From contig NW_024737068.1 in NCBI RefSeq assembly GCF_018991925.1, positions 12,037,642 to 12,101,641 of the forward strand: a DNA stretch of 64,000 nucleotides, given 5' to 3'. Below are positions 52,091 to 64,000 of the stretch, in pieces. The translations under genes were made by a program, and so were the position numbers. The notes under the pieces are model-generated. The model did not search any database. It had not been told where the DNA came from and saw only the letters and a program-made list of their open reading frames with translations. The first letter of the stretch is position 1, and each line of letters starts with the position of its first letter. Source of the stretch: Homarus americanus. Its lineage: Eukaryota > Arthropoda > Malacostraca > Decapoda > Nephropidae.

Positions 52091-52535
52091 ATTTTTAATC
52101 ATTGGGTGAAATGTGCTGGGGTGCGTAATCTTCAGGTGATCCTTATTTTTTTGTGCGTCGAGTCAGCTGGGGTTCTCTTTTAAAGTCACCTGATACAAAC
52201 ATTTAGGATTTCTATTTTATTTCTAAATTTTCTGGCCAAGTACACATGTTGCTTCGTTGTAATACTCAAGTACGTATATCTGAGTTTATCATGGCAAGTA
52301 CATAAGATACCTGAGAACTAATTATACATGTAGAATGATCACTTCAAGTAGTATAGAATATAATGTAAAGTTATGACAGGTATTTAACTACAGTGTGCCT
52401 TGGCAAGCTGAACAAAGCGCCCAAATGTATGCTAGACTTTTGATATCTTCTGAAACGATTGGGTTTTCATACTAACTCATTCAACTTATAGTGAAATATA
52501 ACTAAAATATAAATATTGTATAGATATTGTACATG

Positions 52536-52686
52536 TATAATCGGGGTCAAAAGTTCGCTCACGCCAAAAAAAAAAACCCAGCAGCATCGACCCCTAAACG
52601 AGATGAAAGTCAAGGTAAGTCAGTTCGGAGACTCATTCCCGCGTCTGAGTTTCACCACGGGGAGCGAACTTTTGTCCCCGACTGTA
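52536..52686. mobile_element. Mariner/Tc1-type MITE
   Basis: The terminal inverted repeats read TATAATCGGGGTCAAAAGTT on the left and (reverse complement) TACAGTCGGGGACAAAAGTT on the right, extending to CGCTC with two or three mismatches in about 25 bp. TA dinucleotides at both borders fit the TA target of Tc1/mariner transposases. The total of about 150 bp, with no transposase, makes it non-autonomous. A short frame over it (52527-52712) is incidental. Confidence 0.75.
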
Positions 52687-53260
52687 CAATAATTCCCGGT
52701 ATTGTAAAGTAGTTATAACCTAAGAATGAATAGATTAATAATTAAAACTACAGGTTTACTGTTCCAGGTAGAGTCTTTTGGAATAGTTACACTCAATGAT
52801 GCACTTTGCTTAATTTCCACTATGAACTGAAATTCTGTTATGTTACTACTGATATTATAAGAGAACACATAAAAAGTATATCACTAAAATAACAATGCAA
52901 ATAAATGGAGAAATTATTACGGGACTTTTGATGATAAACACAAAACACGAATCAGCTTAACACCTACAGTTAATTGATGCAGTGTTACCAGTCAAATTGA
53001 GGATATTGTGGATATTTCTACTTGGGATCACCTGCACCATAGTTTACATGTATATTTTCACCTGATGATTAATTATCCGCCACAACGGTAGCCCAACACT
53101 CCAGGTAGCGCGGTAGGATGGTTTATCTTAATTTAAAAGCGAAATAAACCGGGTTGTCTTAATTTCAGTTGATCCTCTCCTTGCCTTAGCAGTTTCCTAT
53201 CTCTTTCTACATTTGTCTTCAGACCTGTACTATCCTACCTACTATTCTCCCTATTCCTTA
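52687..53260. other. Unique AT-rich sequence
   Basis: Nothing is recognised between the MITE and the LINE 3' end. Confidence 0.4.
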
Positions 53261-53339
53261 CATAACATAAGAACATAAGAAAATAAGGAGTCTGCAATAG
53301 GCCGGTTGGCCTGTGCATGGCAGCTCCTGTCGAGAGTTA

Positions 53340-54986
53340 CTACCACTCTCTATCATCCATGAATCTATCTAGCCTCCTTTTGAAACTTTCCAGAGTTCCC
53401 GCACTTACTACAAAGTTGCTAAGCGTGTTCCACTCGTCCACCACCCTATTTGTGAACCAGTTTCTTCCTATCTCCCTCCTAAACCTAAACTTATCCAACT
53501 TGAATCCGTTGCTCCGAGTCCTATCCTGCTCGAATATTATAAGAACTTTATCTATATCCCCTTTATTGGTTCCTTTCACCCACTTAAATACTTCTATCAT
53601 ATCTCCCCGCACTCTTCGTCTTTCTAGGGAATGCAAGTTAAGTTTCTATAACCTATCCTGATATGGAAGGTTTCTAAGTCCCGGAATCATTTTTGTCATT
53701 CTTCGCTGCACCGACTCTAGTGAATTTATATCCATTCTATAATAGGGGCACCAGAACTGAACCGCATAATCGAGGTGCGGCCTGACTAGCGCAAGATATA
53801 GTTGCAATAAGACCTCTGCACTCTTGTTACTTACACTTCTAGATATAAAACCCAATACTCTGTTTGCCTTATTTCGAACATTAACGCACTGTTTTCTAGG
53901 CCGTAGGTCCGGGCTTACAAGTACCCTAGGTCTCTTTCACAAGTCGACTTCTCTAGGTTGATGTTGTTAAGGCTGTATACATTATAAGTATTTGTTCTTC
54001 CAATATTAAGTACGCTGCACTTGCTGGTGTTGAATTTCATTTGCCATTTTTCAGACCACCCCTGCAGTTTATTTAGATCCTCCTGTAATGCATTTGCATT
54101 CTGCCCTGAATTAATTTGCCGCCCTATTTTGGTGTCATCCGCAAACTTGCTTATGTCACTGCTGATCCCAGTATCTAGATCGTTTATGTAGATTATGAAC
54201 AAGAGTGGGCCTAGTACTGACCCCTGGGGAAACCCACTGGTTACACGGCCCCACTCAGATTTAACACCATCTACGCTGACCCTCTGCGTTCTATCGGTGA
54301 GCCATGATTTTATCCAATTTAAAACTTTCCCCTCGATACCATGAGCCTTAATTTTTCTCAGAAGCCTCTGATGCGGTACTCTGTCAAATGCTTTGCTAAA
54401 GTCTAAGTAAATAACATCGTAATTTTCGTCATTATCTAGTAACCTCGAAGACTTTCCTAAAAAACGTTAGCAGATTTGTTAGACAAGATTTTCCCTTTGT
54501 AAACCCATGTTGAGAGTCGTAGATTAATTTGCTTTTCTCTAGATGCGATCGGATGCTATCTGCTATAATTGATTCAAGAAATTTCCCCACTACTGACGTC
54601 AAACTGATCGGCCGGTAATTTGACGCTGATGCTCTGTCTCCCTTTTTGAATATGGGTACTACATTTGCCTGTTTCCACAAGTCTGGCACAACTCCAGTGT
54701 CTAATGATTTTGTAAATAAGTTTACGAGGGGTCCGCTAATCTGTTCCCTACACTCTTTCAAGACTCGAGGGAAAATTTCATCCGGCCCTGGGGATTTTGT
54801 TTTCTTTAGTTTATTTATCTTCTTAAGAACATCCTCTTTTCTGACAGTGATATTTTTTAATTTCTCTTCTTCCTTTCCCTTAAATATCAGTTCCACCTCT
54901 GGAATTTCATCGCAAATTTCTTCTGTGAAAACTGATAAGAAGTAGCTGTTCAATGCTTTGCTTATTTCTTCACTGCCATTTATCAC
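53340..54986 (-). pseudogene. LINE reverse transcriptase, broken into pieces
   Basis: It synthesises cDNA at the nicked target. Recognisable parts on the minus strand are KKTKSPGPDEIFPRVLKECR (start of RT), VPIFKKGDRASASNYRPISL, and SQHGFTKGKSCLTNLLTFF at about 54500-54450. The A-x-DD box is FADDTKIGR (54122-54145), followed by LYLALVRPHLDYAVQFWCPY and the C-terminal LHSLERRRVRGDMIEVFKW. Compared with the 57.8-59.0 kb copy there is one extra base at about 54225-54230 (GGGAAACCC for GGGAACCCC), one missing base at about 53925, a stop at 53648-53650, and a break near 54435. The catalytic aspartates are kept, but the protein cannot be made in one piece. Confidence 0.85.
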
Positions 54987-55220
54987 TTCTCCCCTCCCTG
55001 ACTTTAAACGCCCAACTTTGTCCTTGACCTTTGTCCTATATACCTGGAAAAATCCCTTGGGATTTGCCTTGGATTCTCTTGCTATTTTGATTTCATAGTC
55101 TCTCTTTGCTTTCCTTACATTTTTCTTAACATTCCTAGATAGTTCATTATACCTGTTTCTGAGCTGCTCCTCCCCTCCCTTTAATTTCTTATATATTCCT
55201 TTCTTTATTCCTATGTCATA

Positions 55221-56190
55221 TTAAAGTTTTCTGGTCATCCACCTTGGCTCATTCTTATTTGACCTAATTTTTCTGTATGGCATATTTTGTTCTTGTGCTT
55301 TATGTAGTATATTAGTGAATATATTATAGTCATGATCAATTGTTGTGTCATCTATGACCTCACCCCTTCCTACTGGGAACTGACGTGATTGTTCCCAAAT
55401 GACCTCACCTAGGTACCTTCTTAACCCCTGATAATCCGCCAACCGAAAGTTTGGGACTCTGACCATATTGTCATTGTTTTTCGTTTCCCAATTTAGGGTG
55501 AACCTGATTTCTCTGTGATCACTGTTACCTAGTTCTTCCCCTACTGTGATATCTCTGATAATATTTTCTTTATTTGTTAATACTAGGTCAAATATATTGT
55601 CACCTCTAGTAGGTTCTGTAATTAGTTGTTTCAAAAAATTGTCCTGTACTGCGTCTAGGAAGTCTTCAGATTCATAGTCGCCTACAATGTTGTCCCAGTC
55701 AATATTTCTGAAGTTGAAATCCCCCATAATGCATAGGTTGTTATATTTTGCTGCCCTACTCATTTCCTGCCATATGGGCTGAGCTGCTTCTTTGCCAAGA
55801 CTTGGGGGCCTGTAAATCACTCCCATAATTAGTTTTTCTCTTCCTTCCGTGATTTCTACCCACACAGACTCGGTTCCTATTTCACCCTTTATTGAATTAT
55901 TAATACAACATTTTAATGTATCCTTGACGAAGAGTGCGACCCCTCCCCCCCTTCCTACCTTCCCTGTCCTTTTGAAAAAGGTTGTACCCTTCTATGTGGT
56001 ACTCTGATAAAAAAATTTTGCTCGCCAGATTCATCCATCCAAGTTTTGGTGATTGCTATGACGTCTACATTCTCGGTACATACAACCGCTCTCAGCAAGT
56101 CTATTTCATTTCTAACGCTCCTACTGTTTGTATAGTATACATTTAAACCTACCCTTCCCTGGTCCTGTTTTACCCCTTGTCCTGAGCAAC
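55221..56190 (-). pseudogene. LINE apurinic-like endonuclease, broken
   Basis: This domain nicks target DNA for insertion. The N-terminal piece (about 56190-56000) reads GLNVYYTNSRSVRNEIDLLR and VDVIAITKTWMDE, the conserved start of CR1 endonucleases (usually ITETW, so the E-to-K change may hit an active-site glutamate). After a frameshift at about 55975, MWVEITEGREKLIMGVIYRP starts the larger piece at 55865, with MGDFNFRNIDW (about 55695-55727) and the NSDHREI histidine motif (about 55505-55525). The piece ends at RWMTRKL and a stop at about 55221. Confidence 0.85.
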
Positions 56191-56250
56191 TAATTTTACT
56201 TCCCAGGACCTGCTTGTTTTTTGACTCCCACTTTCCCCGACCTTAAGGTT

Positions 56251-57489
56251 TATCCACCCCACTTTTTTATTTATCAGATTACTAGTCGTTCAGGTCTGTC
56301 CTTTGTTACAACTTTCTTTGTATAGTAGGAGGGAGAAGATAATAGATAGGTGAATTTTCAGTTAATATATGAAGACGGCGACATTTCTCCCTCAGTGTTA
56401 ACGGAGGACCTTGAAGATGATCGTCAACAATGGTGTTACCGTATTAGTTGTCGTACAGCGGGTCTGGTCCTCTTACAGTGTGTCCCGCTGTTTTGTTGTT
56501 ATAAGGATGAATGTTGAGTTTCTCAGAGGGAGAGAGAGATGAAACAAAACGAAAAGGAAAGGAATCAGAAAGAACAAATGGGGATGCGAAGCCTTGCATG
56601 AGAAGAGAGAGATATAACAAAACGAAAAAAATGAATGAGAGAGAGAGGAACGAAACAGATATTGAACACAGGGTGGAAACGAGTAAAACAAAGAAGGAGA
56701 GAGACAGGTGTAGGGGTGGGCGGGTGACACCTGCTGCCCACAAGTGTCACCAGGGAGAGAGGCCGCTCTTCCACCACCGTCCAACACGCCTTCCTCCCTC
56801 ACCTCTGCCTCATGTACCCCACTACCAGCATCCAGCACATGACAGTGCCACTCTCTCGCTGCTCTCAGGACTAGTTTCCAAGGGTGAAGGGCTGGGAGGT
56901 CGCCACTACCGTCTTCTGAGGGTTAGTATTGACTTGACCCTGAGGTTGAGAATCATTGTGTACCTGTGTGTGACGAAGCCCAATAATACACTCGCTAAAT
57001 TGACTAATATCACTTTTTATACAACATCACTCCTTACCTGCACTTGAAGAAAAAACTTAAGAATTATATTAAATCGAAAATTGTAGGCATATGGGAAGAA
57101 ATATCAAAAGAAAGGGTGAACAAGAAGAGAGCAGAGGTTGGCGGTGTGTGTCAACGAGGTGATCAGCGCCGCCCGTGGCGATTCTGGGAACCACCCAGAT
57201 GACTGACAGTTTCCCACGTGGTGTCAAGACTCGTGCGCGGTTTTCACCAAATATCGTCCCGAGAACACCCTCTCCCTGAGCACCGACGCAGCCATCCAGA
57301 GCTCCCAGCTATCGTCAGGAGGATACCTTGGACCTTAATTACGACTGCTGATGATATGACGGAGGCCCTAAGTGGCGGGGAAGAATATGATGTTTAAAAA
57401 TAGGGAACTCGGAGAGATTTTCTGATGGCGAAAACCTCGCCATTGAGTGAGAAGTTTTAACCTCGTCTGTTTTTGTATGGGTGGATAAA
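56251..57489. other. Mixed sequence, purine-rich near 56520-56710
   Basis: 56520-56710 is dominated by GAGAGA and AAACGAAA words. Around 57120-57330 it becomes GC-richer. No gene is recognised, and the 178-codon frame from 56511 is mostly this purine-rich tract. Confidence 0.4.
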
Positions 57490-57760
57490 TTGGGCAGTGT
57501 TGTGCAGACTTTAGGGAGATGGTGGTAGTGGTGGTGCAAGTCTAGGGAGATGGTGGTAGTGGTATTGCAAGTCTAGGGAGATGGTGGTAGTGGTATTGCA
57601 AGTCTAGGGATATGGTGATAGTGGTGGTGCAAGTCTAGGGAGATGGTGGTAGTGGTGGTGCAGGTTTAGGGAGATGGTGGTAGTGGTGGTGAAAGTCTAG
57701 GGAGATGGTGGTAGTGATGGTGCAGGTCTAGGGAGGTGGTGGTAATGGTGGTGCAGGTCT
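57490..57760 (+). repeat. Minisatellite (GGGAGATGGTGGTAGTGGTG)
   Basis: About eight units of about 32 bp (GGGAGATGGTGGTAGTGGTG plus GTGCAAGTCTA). The array resumes on the far side of the LINE at 59017. Confidence 0.9.
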
Positions 57761-59016
57761 ACATAAGAACATAAGAAAATAAGGAGTCTGCAATAGGCCG
57801 GTTGGCCTGTGTAAGGCAGCTCCTGTCGAGAGTTACTACCACTCTCTATCATCCATGAATCTATCCAGCCTCCTTTTGAAACTTTCCAGCGTTCCAGCAC
57901 TTATTACAAAGTTGCTAAGCTTGTTCCACTCGTCCACCACCCTATTTGTGAACCAGTTCCTTCCTATCTCCCTCCTAAACCTAAACTTATCCAACTTAAA
58001 TCCGTTGCTCCGAGTCCTATCCTGCTCGGATATTATAAGAACGTTATCTATATCCCCTTTATTGATTCCTTTCACCCACTTAAATACTTCTATCATGTCT
58101 CCCCGCACTCTTCGTCTTTCTAGGGAATGCAAGTTTAGTTCCTTTAACCTATCCTGATATGGAAGGTTTCTTAGTTCCGGAATCATTTTCGTCATTCTTC
58201 GCTGCACCGACTCTAGTGAATTGATATCCATTCTATAATAAGGGCACCAGAACTGAACCGCATAATCGAGGTGCGGCCTGACTAGCGCAAGATATAGTTG
58301 CAATAAGACCTCTGCACTCTTATTCCTTACACTTCTAGATATAAAACCCATTACTCTGTTTGCCTTATTTCGAACATTAACGCACTGTTTTCTAGGCCGT
58401 AGGTCCGGGCTTAAAAGTACCCCTAGGTCTCTTTCACAAGTCGACTTCTCTAGGTTGATGTTGTTAAGGCTGTATACATTGACAGTATTTGTTCTTCCAA
58501 TATTAAGTACGCTGCACTTGCTGGTGTTGAATTTCATTTGCCATTTTTCAGACCACCCCTGCAGTTTATTTAGATCCTCCTGTAGTGCATTTGCATCCTG
58601 CCCTGAATTAATCTGTCGCCCTATTTTGGTGTCATCCGCAAACTTGCTTATGTAACTGCTGATTCCAGTATCTAGATCGTTTATGTAGATTATGAACAAG
58701 AGTGGGCCTAGTACTGACCCCTGGGGAACCCCACTGGTTACACAGCCCCACTCAGATTTAACACCATCTACGCTGACCCTCTACGTTCTATCGGTGAGCC
58801 TTGATTTTATCCAATTTAAAACTTTCCCCTCGATACCATGAGCCTTAACTTTTCTCAGAAGCCTCTGATGCGGTACTCTGCCAAATGCTTTGCTAAAGTC
58901 TAAGTAAATAACATCGTAATTTTCGTCATTATCTACTGCCTCGAAGACTTTCCTAAAAAACGTTAGCAGATTTGTTAGACAAGATTTTTCCTTTGTAAAC
59001 CCATGTTGAGAGTCGT
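57761..59016 (-). mobile_element. CR1-like LINE, 5'-truncated copy inside a minisatellite
   Basis: It shares nearly all bases with 53261-54520, so the two are recent relatives. The minus-strand frame is open from about 58780 to 57836, covering SGVPQGSVLGPLLFIIYIND, FADDTKIGR (58618-58641), LYLALVRPHLDYAVQFWCPY and the C-terminus ending DDREW. A TAG at 58781-58783 replaces the CAG seen in the 53-56 kb copy, and the upstream frame is also cut by the 5' truncation at 59016. Unlike its neighbour it has no frameshift in this region. The minisatellite continues on both sides. Confidence 0.9.
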
Positions 59017-59040
59017 TATGGTAGTGGCGCAGGCCTTGAC
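59017..59040 (+). repeat. Minisatellite remnant on far side of LINE
   Basis: TATGGTAGTGGCGCAGGCCT matches the unit of the 57490-57760 array, supporting insertion of the LINE within that array. Confidence 0.7.
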
Positions 59041-59094
59041 GGTACCTTCCACTATGTGTATATCACCATTCAACTACTTTCACCATCCCTATAC

Positions 59095-59555
59095 TTCCGT
59101 CTGAGCACCCTTCACTCCCGTCTGTGCCCCCTTCACCCCCGTCTGTGTCCCTGTCACTACATCTGTGCCCCCTTGACCTCGTCTGTACCCCCTTTACCCT
59201 GCCTGTGCACCCTTCACCCCAGGTTTGTGCCCCCTTGACTCCCGTCTGTGCCCCTAGACCCCGTCTGTGTCCCCTTCACCCCAGGTTTGTGCCCCTTGAC
59301 TCCCGTCTGTGCCCCCTTCACCCCGTTTGTGCCCCTGGACTCCCGTCTGCGCCCCCTTACTCCGTCTGTGCCCCTTTACCCCCGCCTGTGCCCCTTAACT
59401 CCTGTCTGTGCCCCCTAGACCCCTGTCTGTGCCCCTTCACCCGTTTGTTACCCCTTCTCCCCAGTCTGTGCCCCTTCACCGCTGTCTGTGTCACCGTCAC
59501 CTCCGTCTGTGCCTTCACCCCGTCTGTGCCCCTTGACCCTCCGTCTGCCCCCCCC
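59095..59555 (+). repeat. Minisatellite (GTCTGTGCCCCCTTCACCCC)
   Basis: About 24 imperfect units of 17-21 bp: CGTCTGTGCCCCCTTCACCC, with TTGACTCC variants. Pro/Cys/Leu-rich frames are artefacts. Confidence 0.9.

Positions 59556-61986
<2,431 letters not shown>

Positions 61987-62051
<65 letters not shown>
61987..62051 (+). repeat. (TA)n microsatellite
   Basis: Pure TA repeat of about 65 bp. Confidence 0.95.
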
Positions 62052-62054
<3 letters not shown>

Positions 62055-62224
62055 TGAATCAGATGTCGAAAATGAAAGGTGAAACTTTTAATATTTTACA
62101 TATGTCGATTTTAGAACAAAAGTCAAGGAATTGTTCCCGAAAAAAATTAAATGTCTGCATTTATTCTGATATATTTATCTTCTACTGTGTTCAAACTCTT
62201 AAAAATTTTCTTGGATTCTCATTT

Positions 62225-63300
62225 TTTTTAAGTTCTCCACTACTGTTATATACACACTATACTGTACTCCACTACTGTTATATACACACTATACTGTACT
62301 CCACTACTGTTTTATACACACTATACTGTACTACACACTATACTGTACTCCACTACTGTTTTATACACACTATACTGTACTCCACTACTGTTATATACAC
62401 ACTATACTGTACTCCACTACTGTTATATACACACTATACTGTACTCCACTACTGTTATATACACACTATACTGTACTCCACTACTGTTATATACACACCA
62501 TACTGTACTCCACTACTGTTATATACACACCATACTGTACTCCACTACTGTTTATACACACTATACTGTACTCCACTACTGTTATATACACACTATACTG
62601 TACTCCACTACTGTTATATACACACTATACTGTACTCCACTACTGTTTTATACACACTATACTGTACTCCACTACTGTTATATACACACTATACTGTACT
62701 CCACTATTGTTATATACACACTATACTGTACTCCACTACTGTTTTATACACACTATACTGTACTCCACTACTGTTACGTACATACCATACTGTACTCCAC
62801 TACTGTTATATACACACTATACTGTACTCCACTACTGTTTTATACACACTATACTGTACTCCACTACTGTTATATACACACTATACTGTACTCCACTACT
62901 GTTATATACACACTATACTGTACTCCACTACTGTTATATACACACTATACTGTACTCCACTACTGTTATATACACACTATACTGTACTCCACTACTGTTA
63001 TATACACACCATACTGTACTCCACTATTGTTATATACACACTATACTGTACTCCACTATACTGTACTCCACTACTGTTATATACACACTATACTGTACTC
63101 CACTACTGTTATATACACACTATACTGTACTCCACAATTGTTATATACACACTATACTGTACTCCACTACTGTTATATACACACCATACTGTACTCCACT
63201 ACTGTTATATACACACCATACTGTACTCCACTATTGTTATATACACACTATACTGTACTCCACAATTGTTATATACACACTATATTGTACTCCACTACCA
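62225..63300 (+). repeat. 32-bp minisatellite (ACTACTGTTATATACACACT)
   Basis: About 33 highly uniform copies: ACTACTGTTATATACACACT plus ATACTGTACTCC. The unit has no stop in any forward frame. As 32 is not a multiple of three, translation cycles through three frames every 96 bp, giving a 32-residue super-repeat and an open frame of about 479 codons (61958-63397). Very low divergence (mainly TTATA/TTTTA and CTATAC/CCATAC changes) points to recent expansion. There is no other sign of coding. Confidence 0.95.
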
Positions 63301-63424
63301 CGATATACAACTCCTGGTAAGCTCACTCTCCACTACCATGATATACAGCTCCCATACAGCCCATAGTCATACACCGAGGCCCTGTTTCCTATTATGAAAC
63401 AGTTAAGCCTTTAACTACACAGTT

Positions 63425-63990
63425 GTCCGGTGTAAAACGATTCTCAGTATAAAATGAATCTCTGTGTAAAATGAATCTCAGTGTAAAACGAATCTTGGTG
63501 TAAAACGAATCTCAATGTAAAAAGAATTTCAGTGTAAAACGAATCTCAGTATAAAATGAATCTCGGTGTGAAACGAATCTCGGTGTAAAATGATTCTGTG
63601 TAAAACGAATCTCGGTGTAAAATGATTCTGTGTAAAACGAATCTCAGTTTAAAACGTATCTCGGTGTAAAATGAATCTCACTGTAAAACTAATATAAGTG
63701 TAAAACGATCCTCAGTGTAAAACAAATCTCAGTGTAAAACGAATATCAGTGTAAAACGATCCTCGGTATAAAACATATCTCAGTGTAAAATGATTCTCAG
63801 TGTAAAACGAATTTCAGTGTTAAACGAATCTCAGTGTAAAACGAATATCAATGTAAAACGATCCTCAGTGTAAAACGAATCTCAGTATAAAACGAATCTC
63901 AGTGTAAAACGAATCTCAGCATAAAACGATTCTCAGTGTAAAACCAATCTCAGTATAAGACGAATCTCAGTGTAAATAGAATCTCTGGGT
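63425..63990 (+). repeat. 17-bp minisatellite (GTGTAAAACGAATCTCA)
   Basis: About 33 units of 16-18 bp, with C/T variation in AAACGAAT/AAATGAAT. It may continue beyond the window end. Confidence 0.95.
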
Positions 63991-64000
63991 CTAGTTTTAA

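Larger units (their letters stand above)
53261..56250 (-). mobile_element. CR1-like LINE, near full-length ORF2
   Basis: A non-LTR retrotransposon of about 3 kb. On the minus strand the order is endonuclease (about 56190-55221), a linker, reverse transcriptase (54986-53915) and C-terminal region (53855-53340). It ends in a 3' tail of short TTCTTATGT-type repeats (53261-53285), the CR1/L2-like 3' signature. Several frameshifts and stops make it inactive. No separate ORF1 or poly-A tail is seen. A second, closely related copy lies at 57761-59016 in the same orientation. Confidence 0.9.

Overview
This looks like non-coding genomic DNA from an arthropod, most probably a decapod crustacean. The evidence is the repeated interstitial (TTAGG)n and (CCTAA)n motif, which is the arthropod telomere unit, an extreme density of micro- and minisatellites, CR1-like LINEs, and MITE-like inverted-repeat elements. 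I find no intact cellular gene, rRNA, tRNA, CRISPR array or bacterial operon. Almost every long open frame in the window is a low-complexity translation of a tandem repeat.

Layout. 0-6.5 kb is AT-rich and holds two fold-back elements (488-1181 and about 1765-2135), a (TAA)n array, and a two-exon-like MADF-domain gene fragment (4888-5380) with a frameshift and a stop. 6.5-12 kb is a nest of MITE-like copies (family A) joined to (TA)n and (CA)n microsatellites, an old CR1 fragment, GC-skewed minisatellites (8.5-9.3 kb), a GC-richer non-repetitive block (9.36-9.58 kb), and a hairpin element containing a hammerhead-like core (10.95-11.09 kb). 12-20 kb holds a protein-kinase pseudogene (minus strand, 12975-13642) and then a run of minisatellites, including a 1.36-kb array at 17.8-19.15 kb. 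20-25 kb has a GC-rich block and degenerate repeats. 25.9-35.3 kb is a long succession of different AT-rich minisatellites, several of which share CGTT/AACG cores, with two LINE fragments near the end. 35-44 kb is mostly featureless, with TTAGG-derived tracts and a broken LINE ORF1 (gag-like, zinc knuckles) at 42.7-43.8 kb. 44.5-46 kb is a GTACAG-type satellite interrupted by a CR1 fragment. 46-53 kb has little apart from microsatellites and a mariner-type MITE (52536-52686). 53-59 kb carries two related minus-strand CR1-like LINEs, one about 3 kb long with endonuclease and reverse transcriptase remnants, the other 5'-truncated inside a minisatellite. 59-64 kb is unique sequence followed by two large arrays, a 32-bp array (62.2-63.3 kb) and a 17-bp array (63.4 kb to the end).

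The recognisable protein-coding remains do not form a pathway. They are retroelement proteins plus two isolated decayed domains (MADF and kinase). The more unusual signals are structural: fold-back elements, MITE ends linked to microsatellites, a Penelope/hammerhead-like hairpin, LINEs sitting inside satellites, and minisatellites that leave several reading frames open. I do not see convincing evidence of a new functional system.
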